Assembly (NCBI GenBank): GCA_034008185.1
Contig: CM067084.1
Location: 37,771,099-37,835,098 of the forward strand
DNA length: 64,000 bases
From: Gorsachius magnificus
Taxonomy: Eukaryota; Chordata; Aves; Pelecaniformes; Ardeidae
Direction: 5' to 3'
Under the pieces are notes generated by a model. The model worked only from the letters and a program-made list of their open reading frames with translations. It searched no databases and was not told the DNA's origin. This document shows positions 48,401 through 60,886 of the stretch, piece by piece (positions within the stretch are counted from its first letter, which is position 1; the number at the start of each line of letters is the position of its first letter). The translations under genes were made by a program, and so were the position numbers.

Positions 48401-49849
48401 TGACACTGTGCTTTCCTTCAGTGTAGCTGCATGTTAAGAGTAAACTATGCTCTAAGATACTACGATGTGAGTGGTGTAGGGAAGTCCTTAAGATTTGTGT
48501 ACATGTGCGGTGACACGCGTAGTGAGCCCTAGCACCAGTTAGGGCATTAAGTACTCTGAACAATAAAGGGTTTGCCATAAGGTGTAGAAGAGAGGAAATC
48601 ACGCTGGAAGAGAAGAAATCAAGCTGGGATTTTCCAGTTCCCTGAGCCTTGTACTTCCACACTTATTCATTAAGAGATTTATTATAAAAGAGCTAAAAAG
48701 ATTTACTGAAGGATTATTAAAGCTTTATTAAAAGAGAGAGAAATACCCTTCAGAGACCCTTATTCGCTGCCTCTTCGCCTTCCCTGTGCTGATTTTCAAG
48801 GCACTGTTGTAAATAGTCGAGTGCACGATCAAGCAGTGGTTTGAAGAAGCCTTGTACTGGACCCAAAATTGTCTGGGCAGGCAATTTTAAGGCTGGGATT
48901 ATGAAATGCAGCACTCTGGGTGCAACATGACTTTCCACTTCCAAGGTGGGCCTTGCCCTGCAAAGGGTGCGATTGAGCCTCATGTGCATGACTGGTAGCT
49001 GGGCAGGATTTGGTTACTAAGCCTTGGGAGGGAAGCATTATAAATCACACTATTCCTGGAAAATAACTTGGATATGCTCACTTTTGTCTTTAGGTAGGTG
49101 CCAGCATGCAGAGTGAGAGAGAGTTTATTGCTTGTTGAGAAAAATGAATGGATTTAAGTATAAAACATTGGAGCCCTCCAAAACCGGATGCATGTCTGCA
49201 CTGGGAAACTACGTGCTCCTGAATCCTACCCTGGTGTCCCTGGCCCTTCTCAAAGCAATTCTTTGTGTTAAGCTGTTATGCTCCTTCTTTAAATGGCAAT
49301 TCTATGTGGCAGACGCTATATATTTTTTCATACATCCAGCTAAATTCTAGATGTTAAAATAATTAGATTCCTTGGGAGCTTCAGACCGGCTGAGAGTTAG
49401 AGCTAGATGGGAAGAAAGGAGTGAGCCTGACTGATTATCTAGTTTGGGGATGGGAACAGGGATCTTGGAACAAGAATAGTCCCAGATCCCTCTCCTTTCA
49501 CCCACCACTGCTCTTTTTCAAAATTCTGTGTTAAATGAGTGTAAATCTGAAAAAGCGTTGCCTACTTGTATAACACTTGTCATGAAAGATAATGGTGAGC
49601 ATATGCCCTTAATGCCATTTTAAACTGATAAGACAGCTTAGATGATGTTAGACTGCATACAGCACAGGAGGCTGAAATCGTTGTCCCTGCAGCATGTTCT
49701 AGGGCAAAGTATGTTCTTGGGAGTATTTCAGGGTAATGATCTTTATGCTTAGGTTTTTATGGGTCTGTGTTACAGGGTACGTGGATGTGGTGTCTGTGTG
49801 CCTAAGTCTTTGATATGTTCAAAGCATGTCTCCCCTTAGACCAGGTTGT
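45476..49849. other. Intronic sequence with small repeats
   Basis: Contains a spaced 21-nt direct repeat at 47794-47849, a ~20-bp imperfect tandem at about 48587-48627, and a minus-strand ORF followed by polyadenylation-type signals at 48678-48989 (see findings). No exon recognised. Confidence 0.5.
47794..47849 (+). repeat. 21-nt direct repeat, 35-bp period
   Basis: gttcttttcaatgcaagagtc (47794-47814) recurs at 47829-47849 with a single change. Confidence 0.85.
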
Positions 49850-50262
49850 GTGCTGGTTACTCCTACAGAAACCCCTAAATACATGTGCTTGAGCAGACAC
49901 ACACTCCAGGCACCAGATGGAGACTGCAAGACAACTAGAATAGAGTTAATAAATCCGGTGGAAAAATCTGTTTAAGGAGGGTCAGCATGGAATGGGCACT
50001 TCTTCCCAGAAGAAGCTAGGAAAGTGTGAAAGCCAGAAAAAGCCCACTCGTAATTGGAGCCCTGGGACCTAAAACCTGGGAGGTAACGTAATTAGCTTGC
50101 TGGAGAACTCGGAGTCAACATAGGGCAAGCCAAGATGGGAGATTGAATTATCTATAAAACTGCCTGCGCAAAATGATTTGCTTTCTCCTTCTAAAAATGT
50201 AATAAACCTATGTTAAAACCACAAATTCTCTTCTGCTCTTGAAACATCAGTGACTGAAACAA
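49850..50262 (+). mobile_element. Possible old solo LTR
   Basis: A TATA box tctataaaac at 50151 is followed 50 bp later by AATAAA (50201-50206) and then a T/C-rich segment ending gaaacatca near 50259. That spacing is what retroviral U3-R-U5 shows. The upstream part is purine-rich, U3-like. No matching terminal TG/CA pair with a target duplication could be fixed, and the family is not recognised. It could instead be a small host promoter or chance. Confidence 0.35.
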
Positions 50263-53159
50263 ACCACTTATAAATTCTTAGTAATGGGGAGACAGTATTG
50301 TCGTGGGTCTGCTATTTCGATTAGTTGAACTTGTTCTGTTCAAGAAAACAGTGAAGCCAGGAAGCTTGGGAAATAAATGTTAAGCCAGAATCCTCTTAGC
50401 TCCTGTTTAGAGAAATGGTTGCTCTTTTAGGCTATTAAAAGTCCTCGAGAGCATCAACTGTGCATTTACTGTCTGAAGAGATTGGCAGTTAATTACTTGT
50501 GAGCCTGAACTTAAAGAGGTGAAGAGATAAAATTGTCCATCTGTGTTGATAGCGTTAGGTCTTCTGATTTGTGTTAACAGTTCATATTTCCTGTAGTATA
50601 TGAGGACAGAAGTAGTTCATATGCATTTCTAAAGACATCAAAATATGCATGCACTGGAATGCAAAAGATTATTAAAATATCATGGTTTGCTACTTCCTAT
50701 AAGTAATCAGTCCAGTCTGCTGCGTATTTCTGAATCCCTCACGGACATTTATGGATTGCTTCTATTTTTAGTGAAAAAGCTGAGATTGAGAGTGTACGTT
50801 TCGGTAATGTACATGTTTTAAAGTCAAGTCGTAATCAGAAAAATAATTATGTACTGCATTTCTTTGAGAGACAGTCAGAGCTTTTTAAAAAATATTTTCA
50901 TAATGCCTGATACCCTTGACCTGCTAGTGGACTCAGTGGAGAAGGACAAGAATTTGAAACTGTTCCTCTATCTATCTGTCCTCTGTTACTTTGCCCACTG
51001 AAACCCAAGAGGTACTGTTGGTCTGCATTTCCTAGATGAACAATTAAGAAAAACAGTGTCCATCTGTTGTTTATGAAGAATTTGGATGAGAAAATGCTGA
51101 TTTACACATGGACAGAGAATGGATAAACTTTGTTTTGCAAGGGACATCAAAGAGCAGCACACCCTTGGGTGTGCAGCTGCCCACAGATGCTTTACACCCC
51201 AGCAGTACTGGCCAGCAGCCTGTTGATGTTTTGTTACTTGGCTGTTGCCATCTGGCGGGCAGGTGGGTGGGTTGCTCAGATTGTAAATGAAAATGTTAGT
51301 TTTGCATGTGGGACCACTCCGAGATACTGGCAAGGGGCAGCGATTCTGTGTTTTGCCCATCCGACAGGACATGTGGTGCAGCCTCAGTCTCTGGCAGAGC
51401 AGGTTTGCTGAAGAGTTGTCCTCCAATTTTGAGGTGTCTCCATTTTTTCCAGCGCTTTGCTTCCATGCCATTCAATGAAGTGCAGTTATTTCTGTTACTT
51501 TTAATATTTCCCATGCACAGTCCTTAAGTGTACTTCAAGAGTCTCAGACTCTTGTCATGATGCTAGAGCTTTGTGCCATGACTTGAACAGCAAAAAATGA
51601 TTCTTGGTGCTTGTGTTGAGATACTATTGAAGTTAAATGGGAAGGTACTTTGTTTTCAAATTACAGACTACTTTTAATTGTCATTTGTCATTAATTTATT
51701 TGGGTTTTTCCTCCATTTTTTTTGACCACTCTCTCCTTTGCTATTCAGGATGGCCAAACACTAGCAACATGGGGCTGCCTAACAGCCTGAAGATGCTCTG
51801 AGACTTGATCATCTCCCCTGTATTTGGACTGTTTGTGAAGGCTATGGCAAAGGCTTTGAAGCAGTACTGACATTCATTGGCATTAATTTTGAAAACTTAA
51901 AAATATTCTGGGCATACAGTGTACTTGTTATGCCTGGCTTGCACCAGGTGGCACGAAGAGATGCAATTCAATGAGCCCATTCTGTGAAAAGGTCACAAAA
52001 TCAGCATCTGCTTTCACTGCATACTAAAGAAGCAGGAAAACCTGAAGCACTGCCAGGCTGTTGCCCGCCTGCACCCTCGGTATGTGGTAGTATTGGTGCC
52101 ACTCGTGTTCATTAGATGTGGTTCCTGCTGGCAGTTCTGCGGGTTTTGTACCTTAATGTATCTGTCCAAGGTTATAATTTCCCCTGGACCTCAAGCAAAT
52201 GCTCTGTGTTTTTCGGAGCAACTAGAAATCTGATGTAGCATAGGTTTGACAATCCTTTTGCTCAAGCAGTTAACTTTGAAGGCGCTACCAGTTGTTTCTT
52301 CTTTTACGGGGATTGTATTTATGCTTAACGAAAATGAAATTTGGATTAATTTGTAGCTTGAAGTATTTTAAATGAACTATGGTATCCTCTGCTTTTATAT
52401 GTAGTTGAAGGTGAAAAGCTGAAGTACTGTTTTCAAGAGAGAATAGTAATAAATTACAAAAATGTATAGCATTTTTAGGAATTGGGAAGTAACAGGGCAT
52501 CGCACAGCAAGAAGCAGCAAAAATGTGGGCTATCTAATCTGTCACAACATTGTTCACATCAGACAGCCACTTTGAAACCTTCTACATTAATTCCTCAGCG
52601 AGCAGTGCATGTGGGTGTTTTCCCATTGCTTTTTGGAAGTGAATTGATACCACTTAAGGCAGACCTGTTGCCTACTCTGGCTGCTCAAATGAATTGTATG
52701 CCAAAGTTTAGATGGAAATTCTTGCCTTTCCCCTGGTGCCAAGGGATTTCAACCAGTCATTTTAGCTTTTAAAATATTTATTCAATATTACACAACACAA
52801 AATCTCCTCAAGACTTGTGCTTCCTAGTGTGAATGTACTGTCAGCCTAGCAGGTGCTGGCTGGGTGAATGCAGTTTGGAGTCCACGTGGGCATCACTTGT
52901 TCCGCTGGCATTTCCATGGAGCTCTGCATTTCTCACTTGAATCAGCAACCATTGCCTGCGTGAACAAATCCATCTCTCCTTTCCCAGACCACATCCTACT
53001 GGCATCCTGACAACAGAAAGCTAACAATATGAAATGTTATACAGACTACCTCCTTTTCTGTGCGCTCTGAGAGTTAGGGATTTTGCACAAACTCCTGTTT
53101 TTTATTTCCTGAATTATTCTTGCAGTCGAGAAGCTTAAGGCCAGATTTATGTCGAGGAG
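50263..53159. other. Intronic sequence, nothing recognised
   Basis: The 161-codon minus ORF at 50986-51471 overlaps several plus-strand ORFs and has no known domain. No exon or repeat recognised. Confidence 0.5.
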
Positions 53160-53482
53160 TCCTGACCCTGTGGAAGGAGACCAGGTGGATATGGTGGGCA
53201 AGGAGTTGAGCAGGCATTGGCTGGACATTCTGGAGCAACACTCTACAGCAGCCCAGGCTGTATTAGCAGTAGGGTGAGGGAAGAGTGCCTGGTACAGTTC
53301 GGGCTCCCCAGCACAAGGAAGACCCTGATGTGCTAAGTTGTTAGGGCAATGGCTGGAGCAGTGACAGAAGAGAAGAAGTTGGGGGAGGTGGCTCTTTTCA
53401 GACTGGAGAAGGTGAAGGGGAGTCAGTGTTGCTGTCTGCAGCTACGTGATGGAGGAGGGTACAGAGAAGGGGGGAGAAACAG
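53160..53482 (+). mobile_element. Degenerate CR1 ORF2 fragment
   Basis: Weak but continuous similarity to the C-terminal part of CR1 ORF2: tgtattagcagtagggtgaggg, gggctccccagcacaaggaagaccctgatgtgct and ctcttttcagactggagaaggtgaagggg line up in order with the copy at 19.38-19.62 kb. The frame is broken many times, and the 3' end is lost into a T/C-run near 53490. This is an old insertion. Confidence 0.65.
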
Positions 53483-56400
53483 AATGCATTTTTTTTTTTC
53501 CCCCCCTAAGTGAGATTAGTATATTTTTTGCTTTTACAGCAGGCTTTGGATAGCATGGGTAATAGAGTAAGTGTCTTGCCTCAGGGATAAGGCAAAGGAG
53601 ATGCATGTGTTCTTTTTTTGTACCAATATAATTGCTAGAGGTTTATTTTGCTCCCTGCAAAGTAAGGCAGCCTCAATCCCACAGCATCACAGTACCTTCC
53701 TCCCATCTACTCTGACTTCCCTTATCTTTGTAAGAGAGAGAATTTTCACTTGCTTTCAGGGGGACAGCCCGCTCAGCTTCACTGCTTCCAGGGATCCTTC
53801 TGGGTATGCACTGTGTCCAGGCTGGGGCCAGACAGGCATCTGTATGGGGGGAATTCATATTGTCTGAGAGGCCCGAACACTCAAGTACTGTAAACGGTGT
53901 TTTCACACACTGCAGCTAATTCCCACAGTTTCCATTGCTTTAGGCTGTTGCTTCTGATCAAAAGCAAACAGAATGGTCTGGGAGCTGAGGAATGCAGTCT
54001 GAAGCGCAGTCAGCACACGGCCTCTGCTGGAGCGCATGGTTGGAGTCAGAAAGGGAGCTGTGTAATGCCTCTACAAAAGAGGGGTGTCCAAGCACTGTGC
54101 TCAGTGCTCCTTGGTGTCAAGGCCATAATTAGAGGCTTTTTGAGCTTTAAGGACCCAGTGGGGTAATCCACTTTGGTGGCTGGATGCTTTACCCTGTCAG
54201 CAAATTGAAGTGATTCCTTTAAGACATACTCAGAGCAAGTTTCAGTACTGAACCTGTGGAGTTGGTAAAGCAGTTTTCCAGTCATGAGTGAGTAAATGGA
54301 AATACTCGCTCTTGGGGAGTGTTTCCCAAATTTCTTGCTGAAGAACAAAATAACTCTGGTAGGGGACAGTGACTTTTGGAAGTACGCTGAACAAGCACAG
54401 TGAGCGTTATCGTGTGGCTTTGTATTCTGTTAGGATGACCATGCATGTAACAAATGGTGTGTAATAAAGCTGCAGCCTCTCCTTTGTACTGCTGCCTGGC
54501 TTTTGCTCAGGTCCTCGTGTTCCTCTCTGTATGCCTGGTGTTCTCTGTAGTCTGTTGCCTGACTCCCCCTTGCAATCTGCATGCTGCATTTTCGCATGAA
54601 GTGAAATGTATGCAGAAAAAAGTCTGTTTGGACACTGCTTAATAATTCTTCTAGTGTGCATGATGCTGCGTTCCAAATGCTGATATTGATGATTAGCATG
54701 TGTTTATCACATCTACAAATAATTCTCTGATTCTTGCTCTGGACAAACTCAGCCTTTTTTGATGCTGCCCCTGCACAGCGAAATATCTTGCCACGTGCAG
54801 TATTTAGGAATTTTTCCTTGGCTAATTCTGCCAAACCTATGGAAGTGCCCTCTTTATTCTGCATTCTGTCAAACTGACTTACTGTGGTTTAACATAAAAA
54901 CTAATGGAATTCTTTTTTCTATGAGCTGCTGCTGAACATCCACCAAGTCATTCTCACAGTATCCAGTCACCTGTTGTGAAGAATTAACGGGGGGGAGGGG
55001 GGAATTTTGAGGAAACCCTTTCATATTTTACTTAGATGCAAAAATAACTTTGTGCACTAAGAGCTTGTTGCCAGTGCTACAAGAACCTTTCCGTTCTTTC
55101 CTGTGTAGAAGTGAAGACTGCATTTTGGGAAAAGGAGGAGGGATATTTTGGTCTTATTAACCAGATGAGATGTTACAGCTTAATATTACCATCAACACAT
55201 AGGCTCTGACTTCATGAATGTAATGTGCGCTCCCGGCAGGATGGCATGGGCTTTTATGACAAATAATCCCTGAGGAGGGGACAGAGTATTTCAGTTTAGG
55301 AATATTTCTCTTGTGACCTGTAGCGCTTCTCATTTTTGCCATGGTATTTGGAAACTTCATTTGAGGTCACAGAGGTTCCCAAGCATTGTCTGCTTGGGAT
55401 GCTTGAATTGTTCCAGGGTGCAGCTGCCATGACAATGAGAAATCTCCATGTAGGGCTGGCCTTCTCCCCTTCTGTAGGGAAAACCAGCAGAACTGAAAAT
55501 ACGTTGCTCTGAGATGGGGAGAGTTTGTGCTGTATACTACACTGTCTCTGTATATATATCCATAAAATCCCTTTTTAATTATGACAGGAGTGTGAAAGGG
55601 AATTCTGAGGAGGAGTAATGCCTTGCACATGTCCAGGAGGTTGAGTGAGTAATAATTAGGCTTACGAAGTTGTTAATTTTTTCAGCTGGTAAGTTCCCTC
55701 TCAGGAAAAGAGGATCCTGGTTTCCAAGCTCCCTTGCAGCAGCCGGCTGACCACCCTTGACATGCCTGGCTGCAAACTCAATACGTATACAGGGAAATGG
55801 GGGTGGAGTGGGATGGGGGGTGTCTAGCCTGGAAATCTCTGCTGAGAAAGTAGCTGGGCTGCACCAATGTAAGTTGCAAAGTGCACGATCCTCTATTTGT
55901 GATGGCATTACAGAGCATGAGACTGAAAGTCAGCCACCAAAACCCCAAGTACATCTTCTTGTATGTGCTTGAAATAAATTCTGTAGTTTTCTGAAGTTAA
56001 TGAAGATACAGAGCAGTTCAGGGACAGTGGCATGCTCTCCCCTCTGCCATGTCTGTTCCCAGAACTGCTTCAGCGCTGGATTTGTCATGGATGCGGCCAT
56101 GACAAGGCTATACTAAACTGGTCCAAAAAAGAGGGGAAGCTATCCACTTGGAGACACATTTTTCCCATAAGCCCTAGACCTTTAATCCTAATAACTGTAA
56201 ACAAACCCTGACCTGGAAAAATCTTTTCATTTTCTTTTTTTTTCCCTTCAAGTGTGGGAAGAGAAGTCCCGCTGCTTAACCTTTGCACAACCACGTATTA
56301 ATCTAATTTCATACTCATGACGTAGTGATTTGGAAATTGCAACTACGCTTAATTTGATTTTTCTTCCTATGTTTTTATGTTATGTTTTTGTTGTTTCCCC

Positions 56401-59400
56401 TGTTCTTGTTTTTGGTTCAGCGCTGGTCCATTAAACTTCAGTCACAAATACCAGCTGGAGGGCACGCAGCTTGTTGTCATTTCAGCTAATCGGACACTTG
56501 TAGATCAGAAGGGGTTACTGCATACACGCATGAAAACTGGGGCACTCACCTATTGTTCCTTCCCCTTCTTGGGAGGCTTTGGCCAATTGCTGTTTTCTCA
56601 TTATGTTGGCCCACCAGGATACATACTCTTTAGAATGCTTAGCACAGTAATACTCTCTTTCTTTTTTTTTTTTTTTTACTAGCTGATTCAAAAAGCTGTG
56701 CCATCCTCTGTTCCCTCCTGCTGCTGTTGTCCTTGCACAGTGTTTTTAAAGTTAGCATGGGCACACTAGCGTGTTAGATGGCACCTCATATTTTGCTGTG
56801 TTTTCAGACAGCAGGTATAATCCAACTACTGCATCTGAGATATGAGAGCCAGTAGATCCATACTTAGTCATATTTATTTTTTTGTCTTTTATCACTTAAT
56901 TGAAAAAATAAGATAGAATTTTAGTGGTGTGAGAAGAAAATAGTGTTTTGTATTCCTGTAAGAAGTGCTGTAAGTTGCAGTTAGGCTGTCAGGCAAAATG
57001 GCTGAGCGATCAGCAGCTGCCACTAGCTTTGCTTTAAACCATTAAGAGCAAATGTTCAGATCTCAAGAGATGATTTAACCTTCCCGTAGCAGAAATGTTC
57101 TGGGAAAATCAGAAACCTATGCTGCTTTAAATTAAAAAGTAATAATAAACAAGTTGAGTTATGGGTTCTGATGGGCAGTTGACACAAATATTTTTTTAGC
57201 CACAGCCCCCCCCAAGTGCTCTTCCAAAGAGGGAAAGAAATTACTTTTTTTATTTTCTCAAATGCCTTCCATTTGCTAGAGCCTCCACAAAAAAATGTTC
57301 GTTTTAAGTGCAATATGAGCAAGACTTTGATTAGCACAATACTTTGAACTCCATGTCACCGCATAGTGTAACATTTTTTCCCATGGATATGTTTAATTGC
57401 TGCAAATACAGCAGTTCCCACGACCTGTTATGACTTCTTTCCACAAAAATTGCTGAATCTTGGAATTCAAGCTATCAAAAATTGCATCTGTGAAAGTAAT
57501 GAATCTTACATCATAATAAACTCTGAGTAATTTGAGATCACTTCCTTAACTGTTTCCCACCTTCTACCTTCCCTTGCAAGTTTTCTGGTTTTTTTTTTTT
57601 TCCCACTTTTTTTTGGTAGAACTCTGCTATCCCATCTGTGAGCAATATTCTTTTTTTTCTGAGAACTTTATCACTTCGATTGGAAGGATGATGTCATCTC
57701 AAATGCAGTGCTTTGTTGCTGTGTTTGCAATAGAAGGGTGTGCTCTCCAAAACTTTGCATGAGTAAAAATACTTCTGTAGGCCTTTGGAAAGTCATAGTG
57801 GAGAAATGTACGATCATGAAATTCTCATGACCAGCACAGGCAACCCAAGTGTGCTGACATTGTGCTGTAAGGGAGCAGGCTGCCTTCGCTAAGCTTCAGT
57901 GGCTGAATTTGAAGAAAAGCAAGGGTAAGTGATGATAGAAATTGTGAATGGTTAAATTATATTTCAACGGTTTTTTTTAATCATACCAGTCATTTTTAAT
58001 AGAAAAGGTAACTTTGCCAGGGGTTATTTTAATAATGTGATAGATGGTAATTTAGCTTATTTCTTCACATTCATATTGCTGCCTATAGATATATATATAC
58101 TGGAAATTCAGTAGCCTAGTGGCTCCCAAAGGATTTGACTGCATAAAGTTCATTAGATGTCTTTTTCCTCCAGAGCTTATGTAACAAAGAAAAGAGAAAC
58201 TTAGGAAAACTGGCCTGACTTGTTTCAGAGAAACACAGTGGTGTGGGGATATACTTGTTCTTTCTGTGAAGTAAAACAAGACGTCCCTGAGAGATTACTC
58301 TGTCCTGCATCGATTTTCCCCCCCCCCCCCCCCTTATTCCTCTTTTTTTTCTTCTCCCCTAAAGCAAATAAGATCAATTTGAGCTTTCTAAAAGTCTTAT
58401 TGGAAATCTTTTTCCCAGGGGTGAAGAAAGTGTTTGAATGAGTTTCCAATTAACAAAAAAGCCCTTTACTAATATCAATTAGCCAAATACCCATTGAAGT
58501 AGTGAAAAAATCAAATGAGTATCAAGCCTGTGAATGTATTTTATTTTGTTCCCTTGCCCAGCACAAAGGAGGTGGTAGTTTAGATGTCTTGATAACCGTG
58601 GGCCTGGGGGGTGTCTCCAGCAGCAGGCCAATTAACCACACTGCAAAGCAGAACTGGCTCTCTGGTTCACCCTGTGAGTAATGAGTTGTGCAAGGTGACA
58701 GTGGAGAAGTAGCAAGGGTGTTATGGGCTAAGTGGGGACAGGCAGCATCAGGGTATGCAGACTGCTGCTTGAGGACCCCCTTGCCCATTCTCCACTTGAC
58801 AAGGTGCTTTTCCTCTCCCACCTTTTGGGAGCAAAGCCCTGAACCTCTCCTTGCGCATGTATTTAGGGCACCTGCCCCTGCCTGGCTCCTTCATGAGGCT
58901 CAGCCCTCCTTGGACCGACAGCGGCGTGTGAATCCCCTGCATCCAGGAGTGTTTTGGAGGAAGATACAGGTGGTTTTTAGAGCTATAGGGGTATGTTAGA
59001 ACCCTTTCATAAGGCATTTGCTTATCCCACACAAGATCAAAACAATGCAATGGTGATCCGAATTCATTTTACTTACAGCTACATTTGAGGAGTACACTGT
59101 AACATATGCTTCCCTACACTTGCATCTTCCTTTATTTCTCCCAGTTATGTACTCTACACATAATCCAAAGAAATTAGTGCTCAGCTTTTTCCCAACAAGG
59201 GTAATTCCTCTGTTAACAGACATTGATTTAGATGGTCATCCCTACATCAAAGCTAGGACAGCTGGGCACATCTACTTAGAAGAATTATCTTTAACTCTCT
59301 TATTAAATTAGTGAACAAATAATAGCTTTAGAATGTTTTTGAAAGAACACACTATACAGGGGGCAAAGCTGGGTACTGTGCCACTTATTGCAGATGCATA

Positions 59401-60466
59401 ATGTTTCAAGTGATCCATCTGTCCTTAGCGCAAATAGATATCATATTAAAATGGAGGAAGATTACATTTGTAATTGCTCAACATTTATCTTTTTCTTGAA
59501 ATGTTTATGGTTCATGAAACATTGATACCCATTTGTGCTAGGAAGCAAGTAGAAAAGTGATTGCACAGGGTCTTAGTTTTCTGAGACAGAACTGCATTGT
59601 TGTGTTTAGTAAACTTGAAAAAGAAGGAATAATTTACCAGCTGTCTTAGAGAGATGTGGGCATCTCAGCATTAGCTCCTATTCTTCTGCAAAAAGGTACT
59701 CCATCTTCTCTAAGAGCTAAGTACAGTTGGATTTTGTCATAAACAAGCTAAGAGTAAGCGCTTAATAAGGAAGAAATTACTGCTGGTGAAATTATTCATA
59801 GGCAATAACCACTCCCTGATTCATCAGGGAGCTTACTCCATGTTCTTTTCCTTTATATTGGCCCTTAGTGTGTTATCTTTGAGCAGAAAAAAATTACTGT
59901 TCATATAGGGCACAGTTAATTAGTGGTCTGTGAATCCCCAGCCTGGATGTCTGGAGCACTGACTTGCTCTGTTATGATGACAGAAGAGGGTTGGACCAGC
60001 CTTCTGGTCCTGCCCTTTTATGTTTTAACTCACCCGCCTGTAAACTGCTCATCTTCAGGCTCCCTCAAGATGAAGCTCTTTCCTGGACTGACAAGAAATC
60101 TTTTCTAGCTTCTAAAGACATCCATTATGTGTTTCCTTCCATGAACGGTTAGTTCATTTCCTCTTCTGTTGTGTTGTGGGCATGGCAGACTGCACCTGCT
60201 GCAGTGAAGGGAGGCTAGGGCCAAGCCAAGGCAGCTCTGATGATAACCAGTATCTTAAAACCCGAGCGCAGGTAACCTGCAGAAGGAAGCTGCTCATTTG
60301 GCGGTTCTGTGAAGTGCATGCTTAGATAATGTCAAATGACTTGGCATTTGCTGGTTTCTAGCTAAGTATGAGCAATAGGATGCTCCAAGGAGTGTAAAAG
60401 GAAAATGAGAACTTGTATAGTAATTTTATAAATGGGTTTTGAAGGATCAATGATGTTAAAAGATGC
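53483..60466. other. Intronic sequence, nothing recognised
   Basis: Contains homopolymer tracts (G-rich 54989-55002, T-run about 56664-56678, C-run about 58319-58333) and many chance ORFs, including 144 codons at 54430-54864 (minus). No exon or clear repeat recognised. Confidence 0.5.
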
Positions 60467-60496
60467 TGAAGATCCTTTCAGATGAAGATCCTTTCA
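60467..60496 (+). repeat. 14-bp tandem direct repeat at the CR1 5' junction
   Basis: tgaagatcctttca occurs at 60467-60480 and again at 60483-60496, with 2 bases between. The GC-rich CR1 leader starts directly after the second copy. Confidence 0.85.
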
Positions 60497-60886
60497 TTTC
60501 GGCGAAGACACCGAGGCGAAGGGCTCCGGAGCAGAGGATCGCGCCGGGGGACCCTTTCCAAAAAGCGGCAGAACCGCGAAGGCAAAAGCGCAGGGAGGGC
60601 GAGGAGCCCGCGCCCCCCCCCCCCCCCACCCCCCCCGAGCGGGCAGCTCTGACTCAGCGGGGGCGGAGTCAGGGGTGACGGCGGCCGGACCCTCCTGGCG
60701 TACAAAAGCAGCCCCCAGGGAGCGCGGCGAACAGGACGGGCAAACAGGGCGTGGCGCGTCAGAAGGGCGTGGCGCGGCAGTTTGCGCAGGCAGTGCGCGC
60801 GGGCAGGGCGTGTGGGCAAGGCGAGGGCCCTCCCCCAGCTCCCGAGGTAAGCTCAGGAAACTCAGCTGCTGAGAGGAAGCCCGGCC
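60497..60886 (+). promoter_or_regulatory. CR1 5'UTR with internal promoter
   Basis: Very GC- and CpG-rich. Visible elements are a C15-A-C8 tract (60613-60636), TGACTCA (AP-1-like, 60650-60656), a gggggcgg GC-box directly after it, tacaaaag at 60701 and a 12-mer gggcgtggcgcg at 60747-60758 repeated at 60765-60776. A LINE 5'UTR must carry its own promoter, so the assignment follows from position. Activity is not shown. Confidence 0.6.

Noticed and set aside
50986..51471. 161-codon minus ORF
   Set aside because: No domain or splice context; several overlapping + strand ORFs suggest locally few stop codons rather than a gene.
59915..60030. Possible CR1 tail (agggttggaccagccttctggtcctgcc)
   Set aside because: Only a short stretch resembles CR1 and the terminal octamer is absent.
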